A stretch of 64,000 nt of DNA from Bacillus alveayuensis (GCA_030812955.1 JAUSTR010000010.1:1-64000); one strand, 5' to 3'; positions 7,556-16,565 are shown, counted from the first letter of the stretch. Program-made: numbers and translations. The notes: a model not told the origin generated them from the sequence alone.

Positions 7556-9017
7556 GAAAATCCCATCTTTTCTTATAGGTTTGGATCGCTTCTTTCGTAC
7601 ATTCATATACACCTTTTCCGATGATTTTCCCAAGCGTTGTGATGGGCCCAGCATATGGAATGATTTCTCCTTGCTGGATAGCCGCAACGAGGATACTATC
7701 TGTCGATGTCCCTGTTGCAATCGTTTTCGTCACATTGTCGATAATATTTTCATCATGCATCGCTTTTGTTTTCGCTTCGGTTGCTGTCATAATCGCTTGA
7801 ATATAAGCTTCATCCGATAACGTGCCATTGATCAATATCCATGTGTTAATCGTCCCTGGATGAAATAGAACTTCATGCTTAAAGCTTTTGGAAACATCAA
7901 CAGCATTGCTAACGCCAGCTGTTACGACAACGACAATCGAAGCATTTCCTTCATTCATTTCTCTTATCGCTACATCCTCTAATTTTGCCGCTGTCATCAT
8001 CCCAACCGTTTCTTTTGGATGAAAACCATGCTTGAGTAAAAATTGTTCCATTTCTGCTTGTACATCATCACAATGATAATCTTTTGGCACATGACGGTTT
8101 ATAAAGGTTGTATACCAGCCAAAACCAGCCCCTATGACAGCAGATGACAAAGTTTTTAACGGTATAGGGGCACAATACGAGATGATTTCATTCGTTATTT
8201 TAATATCTTTTCGTTGAATGAACCATTCATGTTCTTTTTGTTCAATTGACGAAAGCATCAATTGTGGACGAGGCAGCTCTGGATGAGGCTGTTTTTTAAT
8301 CGTCGCTTCATATACTTGTTTAATAACTTCTTCTTCTAGCACATGGTTAGGTTGATCAAGTGCTTTTACCTTTCCGTTGGATAATAATAATATTTGGTCA
8401 CAATATAAACTTGCTAAATTCAAGTCATGAAAAATGGAAACAACAGTTAAGCCAAATTTTTTGGACCACCATTTTAATTGATCAAGTAAATTTTTTTGAT
8501 GGGAAATATCTAAATGATTGGTCGGTTCATCCAACAATAAGACTTTCGGCTGCTGGGCTAATGCTTGGGCTAAAAAAACCCTTTGCTTTTCCCCGCCGCT
8601 AATTTCATGCATCGATTTTTGCGCCAAATGGAAAATATTCGTTTGTTTCATCACTTCTTGAACAATTTCTTCATCTTGTTGTGTCCATTGTTTAAATAAA
8701 CCTTTTTGAAATGGGTAGCGCCCAAGGGAAACTGTTTCTTTTACAGTGTAGTCAAAAGCTTGCGCCGTCATTTGTGGCAATACCGAGACTTTTTGAGCGA
8801 GCTTTTTTGGAGAATAGGATGAAAGCGGCAAACCATCCAACATAATCGTTCCTTCCTTCAGTGGTAAAACACCGCTTATCAATTTCAGCAAAGTTGTCTT
8901 CCCACTTCCATTTGGCCCTAAAATACCGAAAAGCTCTCCTGCTTTTACATGAAAGGATACATTTTCAATGATCGAAACGCCATGATAGCCACCTGATACA
9001 TTTTTGACCGTTAGCAT
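7548..9017 (-). CDS. btuD: Cobalamin ABC transporter ATPase fused to adenosylcobinamide amidohydrolase (BtuD-CbiZ)
   Basis: 489-residue fusion. Residues 1 to about 250 form an ABC ATPase: Walker A GPNGSGKT, signature EISGGEKQR, Walker B VLLLDEPTNHLD. Residues from about 270 match CbiZ (SAVIGAGFGWYTTFINRHV; VVVTAGVSNAVD), the amidohydrolase that removes the aminopropanol side chain from adenosylcobinamide to give cobyric acid. The fusion couples import with side-chain remodelling. It is followed at once by cbiB and cobD, which rebuild the chain. Similar fusions are known in Bacillus, for instance the long YvrA protein. Confidence 0.93.
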   Translation of the reverse strand: MLTVKNVSGGYHGVSIIENVSFHVKAGELFGILGPNGSGKTTLLKLISGVLPLKEGTIMLDGLPLSSYSPKKLAQKVSVLPQMTAQAFDYTVKETVSLGRYPFQKGLFKQWTQQDEEIVQEVMKQTNIFHLAQKSMHEISGGEKQRVFLAQALAQQPKVLLLDEPTNHLDISHQKNLLDQLKWWSKKFGLTVVSIFHDLNLASLYCDQILLLSNGKVKALDQPNHVLEEEVIKQVYEATIKKQPHPELPRPQLMLSSIEQKEHEWFIQRKDIKITNEIISYCAPIPLKTLSSAVIGAGFGWYTTFINRHVPKDYHCDDVQAEMEQFLLKHGFHPKETVGMMTAAKLEDVAIREMNEGNASIVVVVTAGVSNAVDVSKSFKHEVLFHPGTINTWILINGTLSDEAYIQAIMTATEAKTKAMHDENIIDNVTKTIATGTSTDSILVAAIQQGEIIPYAGPITTLGKIIGKGVYECTKEAIQTYKKRWDFHD

Positions 9018-9018
9018 G

Positions 9019-10098
9019 CTATCCTCTTCTTTCTAACCGTTGTCTAGTTAAAATCAAAGCAAAAATCGGTGCCCCAATCAATGCGGTGATCACACCAATT
9101 GGTAGTTCGGTTGGAGAAATAATGGTACGCGATACAAGGTCCGCCAATATTAAAAAACCAGCTCCAAAGAGTAAAGATAAAGGAAGTAAATCCCGATGGT
9201 CAGGTCCCCATAAAAGTCGGTTCAAATGAGGTATGACAAGTCCAACAAACCCAATCGTCCCAGATACAGCGACTGCAGCTCCCGTTAAAATGGAAGCAGC
9301 TATTAGTATAGAGAGTTTCTTTTTGCGCACATCAACCCCTAAATAATGGGCCTTTTCTTCCCCAAAGGATAACGCATTTAATTCATTTCCATGGAAAATT
9401 AATAAAATCGTTCCAATTATAAAAAACGGAAGAAATAAATAAATATAGTCCCATCCACGCATCGACACACTGCCTAAAAGCCAATGAATAATTTGTCTTA
9501 ATTCTTCTCCTGTTAAGGCAATCATGAGTGAAATGATCGAGCCAAGAAATGAACTCATAATAATTCCTGTTAAAATAATCGTTTCCATTTTCATGGATCT
9601 TTCTACAAACCTCGAAAACATTAACACAGCAATGATGGTCAAAAAGCCTGTAAAAATGCTGACAAGTGGAAGTGTCAAGTTCCCTAACAATGGGAGTTGA
9701 ACCCCGAAAAATAAAACGAATACAGCCCCTAAAGATGCACCAGAAGAAATCCCTAACGTATAAGGGTCTGCAAGCGGATTTTGTAATAATCCTTGAAAAG
9801 CGGCTCCTGCCAAAGCTAAAGAAGCTCCAACAAGACCCGCCAACATAACTCTCGGCAAACGAATATCAAGGACAATGTTTTCCATCATCGGATTTGTTGT
9901 TTCATGTAATTCTGTATGAAATAACGCATGTGCCAAAATATCTAAAATGGATAAAACCGGGATTTGAAACGTACCAATTGACACACTAGCTAAAAAGGCA
10001 AAAATGGAAAAACTAGTGACAAATAGATAGGCTATTGTACGCTTACTGATCGAAGATTTCTGGATAGACAGCCTTTGCAAGTTCTTCGACTCCTTCAA
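9019..10098 (-). CDS. btuC: Cobalamin ABC transporter permease (BtuC)
   Basis: FecCD/BtuC-family permease of 359 residues with about ten hydrophobic segments. Family landmarks include RLPRVMLAGLVGASLALAGA, PLADPYTLGISSGASLG and GLVIPHLNRLLWGPDHR near the end. It forms the membrane channel for BtuF-bound corrinoid and is energised by the fused ATPase downstream. The start overlaps btuF by 56 bp, longer than usual. No closer ATG exists before the first membrane helix, though a non-ATG start inside the overlap cannot be excluded. Confidence 0.92.
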   Translation of the reverse strand: MKESKNLQRLSIQKSSISKRTIAYLFVTSFSIFAFLASVSIGTFQIPVLSILDILAHALFHTELHETTNPMMENIVLDIRLPRVMLAGLVGASLALAGAAFQGLLQNPLADPYTLGISSGASLGAVFVLFFGVQLPLLGNLTLPLVSIFTGFLTIIAVLMFSRFVERSMKMETIILTGIIMSSFLGSIISLMIALTGEELRQIIHWLLGSVSMRGWDYIYLFLPFFIIGTILLIFHGNELNALSFGEEKAHYLGVDVRKKKLSILIAASILTGAAVAVSGTIGFVGLVIPHLNRLLWGPDHRDLLPLSLLFGAGFLILADLVSRTIISPTELPIGVITALIGAPIFALILTRQRLERRG

Positions 10099-11002
10099 TT
10101 AATCTTGGACCTGGGCGGCTCACAAGGTCGGAATTCACATCATAAACGCGTTTATTTTGAACAGCAGATACATTGTCCCAGCCATCACGATTTAATATTT
10201 GTTCAGTTGCATCCGGAACATAATATCCGTATGTTGTGATAATAACATCAGGATCTGCCTTAATAACCGCTTCTTCTGTTACTTGCGGCCATCCTTCTTC
10301 TTCAATGATGTTTTTCGCATTGATAATAGTTAACATTTCATCCATAAACGTTCCTTTTCCTGCTGTATATAGCGTCGGTGCTCCTGAAACTTCCATAAAC
10401 ACCTTCATTTGCTCTTCTTCAGCAATTTCCGCTGCCTTTTGCTCAATCTCATCCACTTTTGTTTTCATCATTTGGACAATCTCGCTTGCTTGATTATTCG
10501 TTCCCGTAATTTTCCCTATCGTTTGAATTGTTTCATAAACTTGGTCGAAAGATGCAGCTTCCTTTACAACAAATACAGGAACTCCGGCATCGCGAAGCTG
10601 ATTTAATCCTTCTTCCGCATTATGAGCACCTGATTGATGTGCTAATACTAGATCAGGGTTTAAAGATAAAATTTTCTCGACATTAAACTCTTGGCCACCA
10701 ATTTTTTCAATATTGTTCACTTCTTCAGGATAATTATCGAAATCTGATACACCTACCATTTTGTCTCCAAGTCCAAGTTCAAAAGCAATTTCTGTATTGC
10801 TTGGTATTAAAGAAACAATTCGCTCAGGCTCTTTTTCAATTGTTATCTCATTCCCTAAAGCATCTTTCACCGTTACTGGAAATGCACTCGATTGTTGTGT
10901 TGTGTTCTCTTCCTTCGACTCGTCCGTATTTGCACCACTACAACCTACTAATACTCCTATTAATAATAGAAAAGATGCCAATAAAACTGAAAACTTCTTC
11001 AT
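10043..11002 (-). CDS. btuF: Cobalamin-binding lipoprotein (BtuF)
   Basis: Extracytoplasmic binding protein of a corrinoid importer, 319 residues. A lipoprotein signal is clear: MKKFSVLLASFLLLIGVLVG then Cys21 (lipobox LVGC). The mature part has two lobes of the class III binding fold: VSLIPSNTEIAFELGLGDK, GGQEFNVEKILSLNPDLVL and ADPDVIITTYG. It is the first gene of the riboswitch-controlled unit, 26 bp downstream of the leader terminator. Iron-siderophore binding proteins are close relatives; the B12 riboswitch and following cob genes decide the substrate. Confidence 0.92.
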   Translation of the reverse strand: MKKFSVLLASFLLLIGVLVGCSGANTDESKEENTTQQSSAFPVTVKDALGNEITIEKEPERIVSLIPSNTEIAFELGLGDKMVGVSDFDNYPEEVNNIEKIGGQEFNVEKILSLNPDLVLAHQSGAHNAEEGLNQLRDAGVPVFVVKEAASFDQVYETIQTIGKITGTNNQASEIVQMMKTKVDEIEQKAAEIAEEEQMKVFMEVSGAPTLYTAGKGTFMDEMLTIINAKNIIEEEGWPQVTEEAVIKADPDVIITTYGYYVPDATEQILNRDGWDNVSAVQNKRVYDVNSDLVSRPGPRLIEGVEELAKAVYPEIFDQ

Positions 11003-11027
11003 TTTCTTCCCCCCTAATAGTTTCTAT

Positions 11028-11064
11028 AAAATAAAAAACATCTCCCTTGAAAGATAGGAGATGT
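11028..11064 (-). terminator. Leader terminator of the cobalamin riboswitch
   Basis: ACATCTCC (11057-11064) pairs with GGAGATGT (11038-11045) and is followed on the minus strand by TTTTTTATTTTAT. It sits between the riboswitch and btuF, so it is probably the attenuator. A second possible hairpin with a T-run (AAAACGC/GCGTTTT) lies at about 11067-11098. Confidence 0.8.
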
Positions 11065-11147
11065 ACTAAAAAACGCTTAAAAGCTATATGTATACAATTT
11101 GCGTTTTCTCATACACCTCCCTATCCTCGTAGGGCTTGTGGTGTAAA

Positions 11148-11308
11148 AAACAGGCAGGTCTCCTGGCTTATGATCATCGCTTCCCGGGCCTTCCCGTATA
11201 CAATCATACAGTGGCAATTCCGAGTCGCTCCCAATTACAGTGGCGGGACCGCGTTGGATTTTCACCAACTTCCCTTTTAAGCGACAGCAAACACTGTCAG
11301 CACCTGTT
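11148..11308 (-). ncRNA. Cobalamin riboswitch
   Basis: On the minus strand the conserved elements appear in order: the ACAGGTGCTGACAG start, AAAAGGGAAG, GGTGAAAATCC, GGTCCCGCCACTGTAA, GCCACTG, GGGAAGG, and the B12 box AGCCAGGAGACCTGCC at 11153-11168. This is the adenosylcobalamin-sensing fold and should switch off the btu/cob operon when the cofactor is plentiful, through the terminator just before btuF. Confidence 0.97.
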
Positions 11309-11337
11309 TTTTATATGTAATTGTTGTAACAACATAG

Positions 11338-11343
11338 ATTATA
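11338..11343 (-). promoter_or_regulatory. Probable -10 box of the btu/cob operon
   Basis: TATAAT on the minus strand, about 30 bp before the riboswitch begins, with TG directly before it. No good -35 box is visible at 17 bp, so the promoter call is tentative. Confidence 0.4.
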
Positions 11344-11544
11344 CACGAAATAAAAAAATTCGCATAGAGAAATCAACGATATTACGACAAATTGTTCGCA
11401 TTGTTACGGCTAATATGTTCAATGCATTTTGGAAACACCCTAAATCGAAAATATTGTTCGAAATAATAGAAAAATTCTGTTTTAAATGCTACAATTATTT
11501 AAACGGAGCAATATTACAGTGTTTGTTGAAGGATGGTTTTAGCA

Positions 11545-12306
11545 ATGGAAGAAAATAAAAAGCATACGCAAATTCAGTCACTTCTTGTAGGGTTTTCCAT
11601 CATTGATCGTATTGCTAAAAACGGAAGTCCCATGAAATTTAATGATATTCACTCCGATACGAAAATAGCAAAAAGTAATTTATATAAATATTTAAATACA
11701 TTGACAAACCTCGGAATCCTTTACCGAGATAAAGAAAACGGCTACTATTCCCTAGGGAGTACATTGATTCAGTACGGAATGGCAGCCATTAACCAAGAAG
11801 ATTTAATAAGCAAGGTTACGCCTTTTTTGCATGAAATCAATATGAAATTAAAGGAGACAACATTACTGACCGTTTGGACAACGAATGGTCCGATGATTGT
11901 AAAAATGATTCATAGCCATCTAGGATTGAATTTAGGCGGGCAAGTTGGAACGATTCTCCCGATTTCATCAGCCGCAGGTAAGATCTTTGCCACATTTATG
12001 CAGCACCCTAGCACAAAATCTTGGATAAAAGAAGAATTATCAAAGCTTGATGAAAAAACGCAAAAACAATTAACTATAGAATTTGAAAAAATTAAGAAAG
12101 ATAACATCTCTTTCGCCAATGAAGCACTAGCCCCAAATATTTCTTCATGTGCAATCCCAATTTTTAATTTTGAAAAAGAATTATTAGGAAGTATTATCGT
12201 CGTCGGATTTGAAAAATCCATCCCTCATACAGTCGAAAATGAGCTGAGTCAATATTTACTAAGGAAAGGAAAAGAAATATCCGCTATTTTTGGCTTTAAG
12301 GAATAA
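11545..12306 (+). CDS. IclR-family transcriptional regulator 1
   Basis: Predicted DNA-binding regulator of 253 residues. An N-terminal winged helix (LLVGFSIIDRIAKNGSPMKF, then TKIAKSNLYKYLNTLTNLGI) is followed by an IclR effector domain (GTILPISSAAGKIFATF; ISSCAIPIFNFEKELLGSI). The start is placed at the second ATG because GAAGGA lies about 12 bases before it and directly against the first ATG. It stands alone, divergent from the cobalamin operon and convergent with the CoA-ligase gene across a shared terminator. It is the most divergent of the four IclR proteins here; its target is unknown. Confidence 0.88.
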   Translation: MEENKKHTQIQSLLVGFSIIDRIAKNGSPMKFNDIHSDTKIAKSNLYKYLNTLTNLGILYRDKENGYYSLGSTLIQYGMAAINQEDLISKVTPFLHEINMKLKETTLLTVWTTNGPMIVKMIHSHLGLNLGGQVGTILPISSAAGKIFATFMQHPSTKSWIKEELSKLDEKTQKQLTIEFEKIKKDNISFANEALAPNISSCAIPIFNFEKELLGSIIVVGFEKSIPHTVENELSQYLLRKGKEISAIFGFKE

Positions 12307-12368
12307 TAAAAGAAAAGACACACGATCTCGAATGATCGATTTTTTCACATTACAATCATAAATGAAGA

Positions 12369-12415
12369 AGCTGTCTCGAAAAAGGAATATTTTTAAGGCC
12401 TTTTTCGAGACAGCT
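12369..12415. terminator. Bidirectional terminator between iclR1 and the CoA ligase
   Basis: A perfect 17-bp stem (AGCTGTCTCGAAAAAGG with its complement) and a 13-nt loop. T-rich sequence follows on the plus side (GTTCTTTTA). It lies between two convergent genes and probably serves both. Confidence 0.8.
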
Positions 12416-12450
12416 GTTCTTTTAATCTGAGAAACCTATGAAAATCCGTT

Positions 12451-14040
12451 TTATTGTTTATGGATCGTTAAAGCTTCTTTCCGAACCATTCCTTTCGAGA
12501 TTTTTCCAGATGGAGTAGTCGGCAACTTATCTTTAATGACTAAATGTTCTGGTAATTTATATTTTGCAAATCCCTTCTCAAGGAGATACTCTTTTATTTC
12601 TTCCAAATCGATTTGTTCATCATCTCTTAAGGAAACAAACGCACATCCCCTTTCACCTAAACGAGGGTCGGGAACACTGACAATGGCCACTTGGTTGATT
12701 TTCGGATGCATTTGCAGAGCTTCTTCAATTTCAGAGGCATGATATTTCAATCCGCCGCGATTAATCGTATCCTTTGTCCGCCCTACGAAATGAAGATATC
12801 CTTTTTCATCAAGCCACCCTTGATCCCCCGTTAAAAAATAACCGTCTTTCGTGAACGAATGCTCTGTTGCAAGTGGATTTTTATAATACTCAATAAATAA
12901 ACTGTCCCCTTTAAAAGCAATCTCGCCTATTTCACCGGTTGGAAGGGGCTTTTGAGCATCGTCAAGAATTTTGACTTCACCTACTGGTGCTGCTCTTCCA
13001 ACAGTCTCCCATGCTAATGACGCTTCCTCCCCGGGACGTGTAAAGGTTCCCGCACAAATTTCACTCATTCCCCATTGTGCACCTACATCACATTTTAAGA
13101 TCGCTCTTAAATCTTGAACCATTTTCGCTGGTATTTTTGTTCCTCCAGTTAAAATAAACCGCAGATTTAAACCGCTTACATTTTTGTTTTCACATTGTCT
13201 TAACAGATCGATTAAATGAGCAGGGGCCGCGATTAAAAAAGAAACGTGTTCTTTTCTGAGCAAATCAATGATTTCGTCTGGATGATAATGTTTATAAAGG
13301 AAATGTTTTGCCCCAAATTTAAGACCAATGATAATCATTGGTAGTGAAAACATATGACATAAAGGGGTCAGACATAAAATCGTATCTTTATCGGTTACTT
13401 GATACTCCTTTCCATTTTGCAAATGGCACGGAACAAATGTCTGAAACGTATGGAGAACAGCTTTCGGATTAGACTCCGTCCCTGATGTAAATAAGATGAG
13501 GCACGGATCCTCTGAAGTCGGCAAATTATCGTGTACATCTTGCTCAGACACCGATTCAGGTTCTGAATCAAGCAAAGAGGAAAGCTGAATGCTGCGATCA
13601 TCCTTATTCTCCCCTGCCACTATAATATGCTGCAAATCTTTCAATTGATCTTGCAATTCAAAAGCTAGTTTTTCATAGTTAAAGCCTTTCCAGCTTTCCA
13701 TCGTTATGAATGCTTTCGATTCACAATGGGCTAACATATAGGATAATTCTTGTTTGCGGTAGTTCGGGCTTAGCGGATTAAAAATAAGTCCTATTCTAGC
13801 AGCTGCTAAATGTGCTACAACAAACTCGAAAGAATTAGGAAGTTGAACAGATATAGCATCACCTTTTTTTAACCCGAGCTGCAAAAAATGCTTCGCTAAC
13901 CGTAATGATAATTGATCTATTTCTTGAAAAGAATAGCGGTCGTTTCCCTCGATAAAAGCAACACGGTCTTTATAGGCTGCTGCTGATTGTTCGATTAATT
14001 CATGAATGAGCAAGTTTGCTACTAATCGGTTCGTTGCCAT
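12451..14040 (-). CDS. Acyl- or aryl-CoA ligase, AMP-forming
   Basis: Class I adenylate-forming enzyme, 529 residues from the ATG at 14040, which has GGAGGT six bases upstream. Motifs: A3 LILFTSGTESNPKAVLHT, A5 QWGMSE, A7 YFLTGDQGWLDEKGY, A8 GRTKDTINRGGLKYHASEIE, and the C-terminal lysine in PTTPSGKISKG. It activates a carboxylic acid with ATP and CoA. The gene lies downstream of the gentisate dioxygenase/hydrolase/thioesterase genes, separated by a hairpin, so an aromatic acid such as salicylate or a hydroxybenzoate is a reasonable substrate; that is inference from context only. Confidence 0.85.
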   Translation of the reverse strand: MATNRLVANLLIHELIEQSAAAYKDRVAFIEGNDRYSFQEIDQLSLRLAKHFLQLGLKKGDAISVQLPNSFEFVVAHLAAARIGLIFNPLSPNYRKQELSYMLAHCESKAFITMESWKGFNYEKLAFELQDQLKDLQHIIVAGENKDDRSIQLSSLLDSEPESVSEQDVHDNLPTSEDPCLILFTSGTESNPKAVLHTFQTFVPCHLQNGKEYQVTDKDTILCLTPLCHMFSLPMIIIGLKFGAKHFLYKHYHPDEIIDLLRKEHVSFLIAAPAHLIDLLRQCENKNVSGLNLRFILTGGTKIPAKMVQDLRAILKCDVGAQWGMSEICAGTFTRPGEEASLAWETVGRAAPVGEVKILDDAQKPLPTGEIGEIAFKGDSLFIEYYKNPLATEHSFTKDGYFLTGDQGWLDEKGYLHFVGRTKDTINRGGLKYHASEIEEALQMHPKINQVAIVSVPDPRLGERGCAFVSLRDDEQIDLEEIKEYLLEKGFAKYKLPEHLVIKDKLPTTPSGKISKGMVRKEALTIHKQ

Positions 14041-14069
14041 TAACATACCTCCGTTTCTTCATGATACTT

Positions 14070-14101
14070 GAAAACCGCCAAGATAGAACAAGGCGGTTTT
14101 C
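14070..14101 (-). terminator. Hairpin between thioesterase and CoA ligase
   Basis: GAAAACCGCC (14070-14079) pairs perfectly with GGCGGTTTTC (14092-14101). On the minus strand it follows the thioesterase gene, but the T-tract is short, so partial termination before the ligase gene is likely. Confidence 0.55.
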
Positions 14102-14142
14102 CTATCACATAATGGGAAGATGACGATCTTGAAAATGTTTAT

Positions 14143-14544
14143 TTATTCTCCCAAAAGGACACTTTTAACATTTTCAGGAACTGGTACAGCTTTTGGACGT
14201 TCTTCTGCTACGGACGTCCACGCCCTGATTTCATGTCCTTCAGCAACAATCACGTCTCCTTTTTTAAACGTATGCTTAATTTTGAAAACTTTGTTGTGGA
14301 CTTCCGCTACTTCAGAATGAACAGCAACTTCGTCATCATACATTAGCGGCGACTTAAATTGGCAAAACGCTTCAAGTAAAGGTGTGATGATGTTTTCATC
14401 CTGTAATTTTGCTATTGGAAAGCCTGCAGCACGCAAAAGTTCATGAGAAGCTTGATCCATCCAACGATAAAAATTCGGGTAAAACACGATGCCAGCTGCA
14501 TCTGTATCGCCCCAAACGACTTTAAACGGATAAACATTTTTCAT
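14143..14544 (-). CDS. 4-hydroxybenzoyl-CoA-type thioesterase
   Basis: Hot-dog-fold acyl-CoA thioesterase of 133 residues. The N-terminal VVWGDTDAAGIVFYPNFYRW carries the aspartate of the 4-hydroxybenzoyl-CoA thioesterase family. Start is taken at the ATG at 14544, six bases after AAAGGTG; the longer frame would begin inside that ribosome site. It follows the FAH hydrolase by 13 bp and is third in a unit headed by gentisate dioxygenase. In this setting it would release a free aromatic acid, plausibly gentisate, from its CoA ester. Confidence 0.85.
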   Translation of the reverse strand: MKNVYPFKVVWGDTDAAGIVFYPNFYRWMDQASHELLRAAGFPIAKLQDENIITPLLEAFCQFKSPLMYDDEVAVHSEVAEVHNKVFKIKHTFKKGDVIVAEGHEIRAWTSVAEERPKAVPVPENVKSVLLGE

Positions 14545-14557
14545 TTTTTTCACCTTT

Positions 14558-15400
14558 CTATTCTGCTAATTTTACATTAACGGAGAATTCCCCAACACTT
14601 TCAACTTGAATGCGAACGATATCGCCATCTTGAATTGGTCCTACGCCTTCAGGAGTTCCAGTTGCGATGATATCTCCCGGATATAAGGTGGAATGAGTAG
14701 ACGCTACTTCTAAACATTTGTAGCAATCATAGATTAAATGCTTTGTACTCCCATCCTGGCGCAATTCATCGTTCACCCAAAGCTTTAAACTTAAGTTATT
14801 CGGATCGTGAATTTCATCGGCTGTAACGATCCAAGGACCTATCGGAGTGAATGTATCAAACGATTTTCTCCACGTTCTTTCTTCATTTCCGCGAATGGAT
14901 ATATCTAATAGAGCAAAATACCCGAAAATATAGTCTTTCGCTTCCGAATATTGAACATTTTTCGCTTTCTTTCCGATCACAAACCCGAGCTCTGCTTCGT
15001 GGTCAGTACGCCTGTCTTTAAAAGGGAGCAATATCGAGTCAGACGGACCTGAAACCGATGAAGGCGCTTTTAAAAACAGCGCCAGCTCTTCAATCGTTCT
15101 TGGAGCGTTGTTAAATTGTTTGTTCATTTCCTCCTGATGCTTTTTATAATTTACGGGAGCAGCCCATACTTTGCTCGGTGAAGGGACAGGTGCTTGAAAA
15201 GCTGCTTCTTCAATATTATACTTTTTTCCTTCTTGTGCAGCTTTCGCCAGTTTATCTTTTAGTGAATCAAAATGTTCCATAAGTTGGACTAGTGATTCAT
15301 GTGGATGATGTATATCCCAGTCCACCACATTCGTAACATCCACTACATGTTTATCGACCACGATCCCTAATTGATTGTCATTGAAGATGGCTATTTTCAC
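14558..15400 (-). CDS. Fumarylacetoacetate hydrolase family protein 1 (candidate fumarylpyruvate hydrolase)
   Basis: FAH-fold hydrolase, 280 residues, GTG start behind AAGGGGGA. Metal-binding acidic residues are in DHEAELGFVIGKKA, and the DISIRGNEERTW, GPWIVTADEI and TGTPEGVGPIQDGD segments are typical. The family cleaves beta-diketo acids such as fumarylpyruvate. It lies 31 bp after gentisate dioxygenase 1 and 13 bp before the thioesterase, so fumarylpyruvate (or directly maleylpyruvate) is the probable substrate. Compared with the second copy at 26214-27155 it is shorter at the N-terminus and clearly diverged. Confidence 0.85.
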   Translation of the reverse strand: MKIAIFNDNQLGIVVDKHVVDVTNVVDWDIHHPHESLVQLMEHFDSLKDKLAKAAQEGKKYNIEEAAFQAPVPSPSKVWAAPVNYKKHQEEMNKQFNNAPRTIEELALFLKAPSSVSGPSDSILLPFKDRRTDHEAELGFVIGKKAKNVQYSEAKDYIFGYFALLDISIRGNEERTWRKSFDTFTPIGPWIVTADEIHDPNNLSLKLWVNDELRQDGSTKHLIYDCYKCLEVASTHSTLYPGDIIATGTPEGVGPIQDGDIVRIQVESVGEFSVNVKLAE

Positions 15401-15431
15401 TGGTATTCCCCCTTGCTCAAATCCTACTCAA

Positions 15432-16565
15432 CTATTTTCCTAACTCTATCGTTGCGTCTGAAGTAAAAACTCGCTCGATTTTTTGATGACCTTCCGGATG
15501 TGCTTCTTCTCTTTCTAATCCAAGCATTTCCATGACCGGCTTATCATTGAATGAGAATAAGTAAGCATCTTCTGTTCCTTCATTCACGTGCTCGTGCCAG
15601 CTCCAAGGAGGGAGTATAAAGAAATCTCCTTTCTCCCATTCAAACTTTTGTCCGTTAATGACCGTATACCCTTTTCCTTCCAAAACGTGATATATTGCAC
15701 TATGAACATGTCGATGTGCATTTGTATGTTGTTTTGGCAATAATTTTTGCATCATCGAACCGATTCTTTCATCTGCCGAACCTCCTGTTGATGGGTTAAT
15801 ATATTCAATGGCATAACCATCAAACAGATCTTCGTTTTCCTCAGGTGATGCGCTCATTTGTTGAAGAACGTATTTGGCTCGGTCCCATTTGTAACCTATA
15901 ATTGGTGACGGATATCCAGGTTTTTCTTTTTTCCCTTTTGGTACAAAAACTCCTTTTGCCCATCTTTCTGTTGAATAGTTTTCTTTCGGCTTCTCTGGGT
16001 AAAATCCATCTTCATACGGTTCAAAGAAAGAAGCAGCCAGCGTTTTTACTAAACCGACATCCAAACCGTCTAACCAAATCATTGGTTCTGTCCCTTCATG
16101 TTTGTGTTCATGCCATGTCCATGCTGGGGTAAGAACCATATCTCCCCGTTCCATATAAACTTTTTCCCCATTGACTGCTGTATAAGCTCCTGAACCCTCG
16201 ATAATAAAACGAATCGCGCCTTGGGAATGGTGGTGGGAAGGTGCAAATTCACCTGGAAGCAATAGCTGTATTCCTGCATATAACGTATGTGTTCCATAGC
16301 CGACTAATCCATGTTTTAATAAACTCGGGTTTTGTAAATAGACAACACGGCGTTCGGCGTCTTTTCCAGGCTCTAATATTTCCCCTGCTTTCATGACATA
16401 ATCGCGAATTGTTTTCCATTTCCATAAATATGGCTCCACATCATGCACTGGCTCTTTCGTCACCATATGACCTAAATCATACCAAAGAGGACCTAAATGG
16501 TTTTTTTTCATCCCATCATAGTAATGATTTAATTGTTCTTCTGTAAGAACTTCTTTTTTACTCAT
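15432..16565 (-). CDS. Gentisate 1,2-dioxygenase 1
   Basis: Ring-cleaving Fe(II) bicupin of 377 residues that opens gentisate to maleylpyruvate. First cupin: PSHHHSQGAIRFIIEG (109-124) and WHEH (151-154). Second cupin: NAHRHVHSAIYHVLEG and the WSWHEH near the end. The N-terminal HLGPLW and YLWKWKTIRDYV blocks are also typical of gentisate dioxygenases rather than generic cupins. First gene of its unit, with a good promoter at 16638-16667. A related enzyme acting on 1-hydroxy-2-naphthoate or salicylate cannot be excluded. Confidence 0.9.
   Translation of the reverse strand: MSKKEVLTEEQLNHYYDGMKKNHLGPLWYDLGHMVTKEPVHDVEPYLWKWKTIRDYVMKAGEILEPGKDAERRVVYLQNPSLLKHGLVGYGTHTLYAGIQLLLPGEFAPSHHHSQGAIRFIIEGSGAYTAVNGEKVYMERGDMVLTPAWTWHEHKHEGTEPMIWLDGLDVGLVKTLAASFFEPYEDGFYPEKPKENYSTERWAKGVFVPKGKKEKPGYPSPIIGYKWDRAKYVLQQMSASPEENEDLFDGYAIEYINPSTGGSADERIGSMMQKLLPKQHTNAHRHVHSAIYHVLEGKGYTVINGQKFEWEKGDFFILPPWSWHEHVNEGTEDAYLFSFNDKPVMEMLGLEREEAHPEGHQKIERVFTSDATIELGK

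Noticed and set aside
6572..7720. A 382-codon version of CbiB
   Set aside because: The extra 55 codons lie inside the btuD-cbiZ gene; homology and length fit the ATG at 7555.
11047..11558. Overlapping plus and minus reading frames across the btuF leader
   Set aside because: They run through the cobalamin riboswitch, its terminator and the iclR1 promoter; none has a fitting ribosome site or family resemblance.
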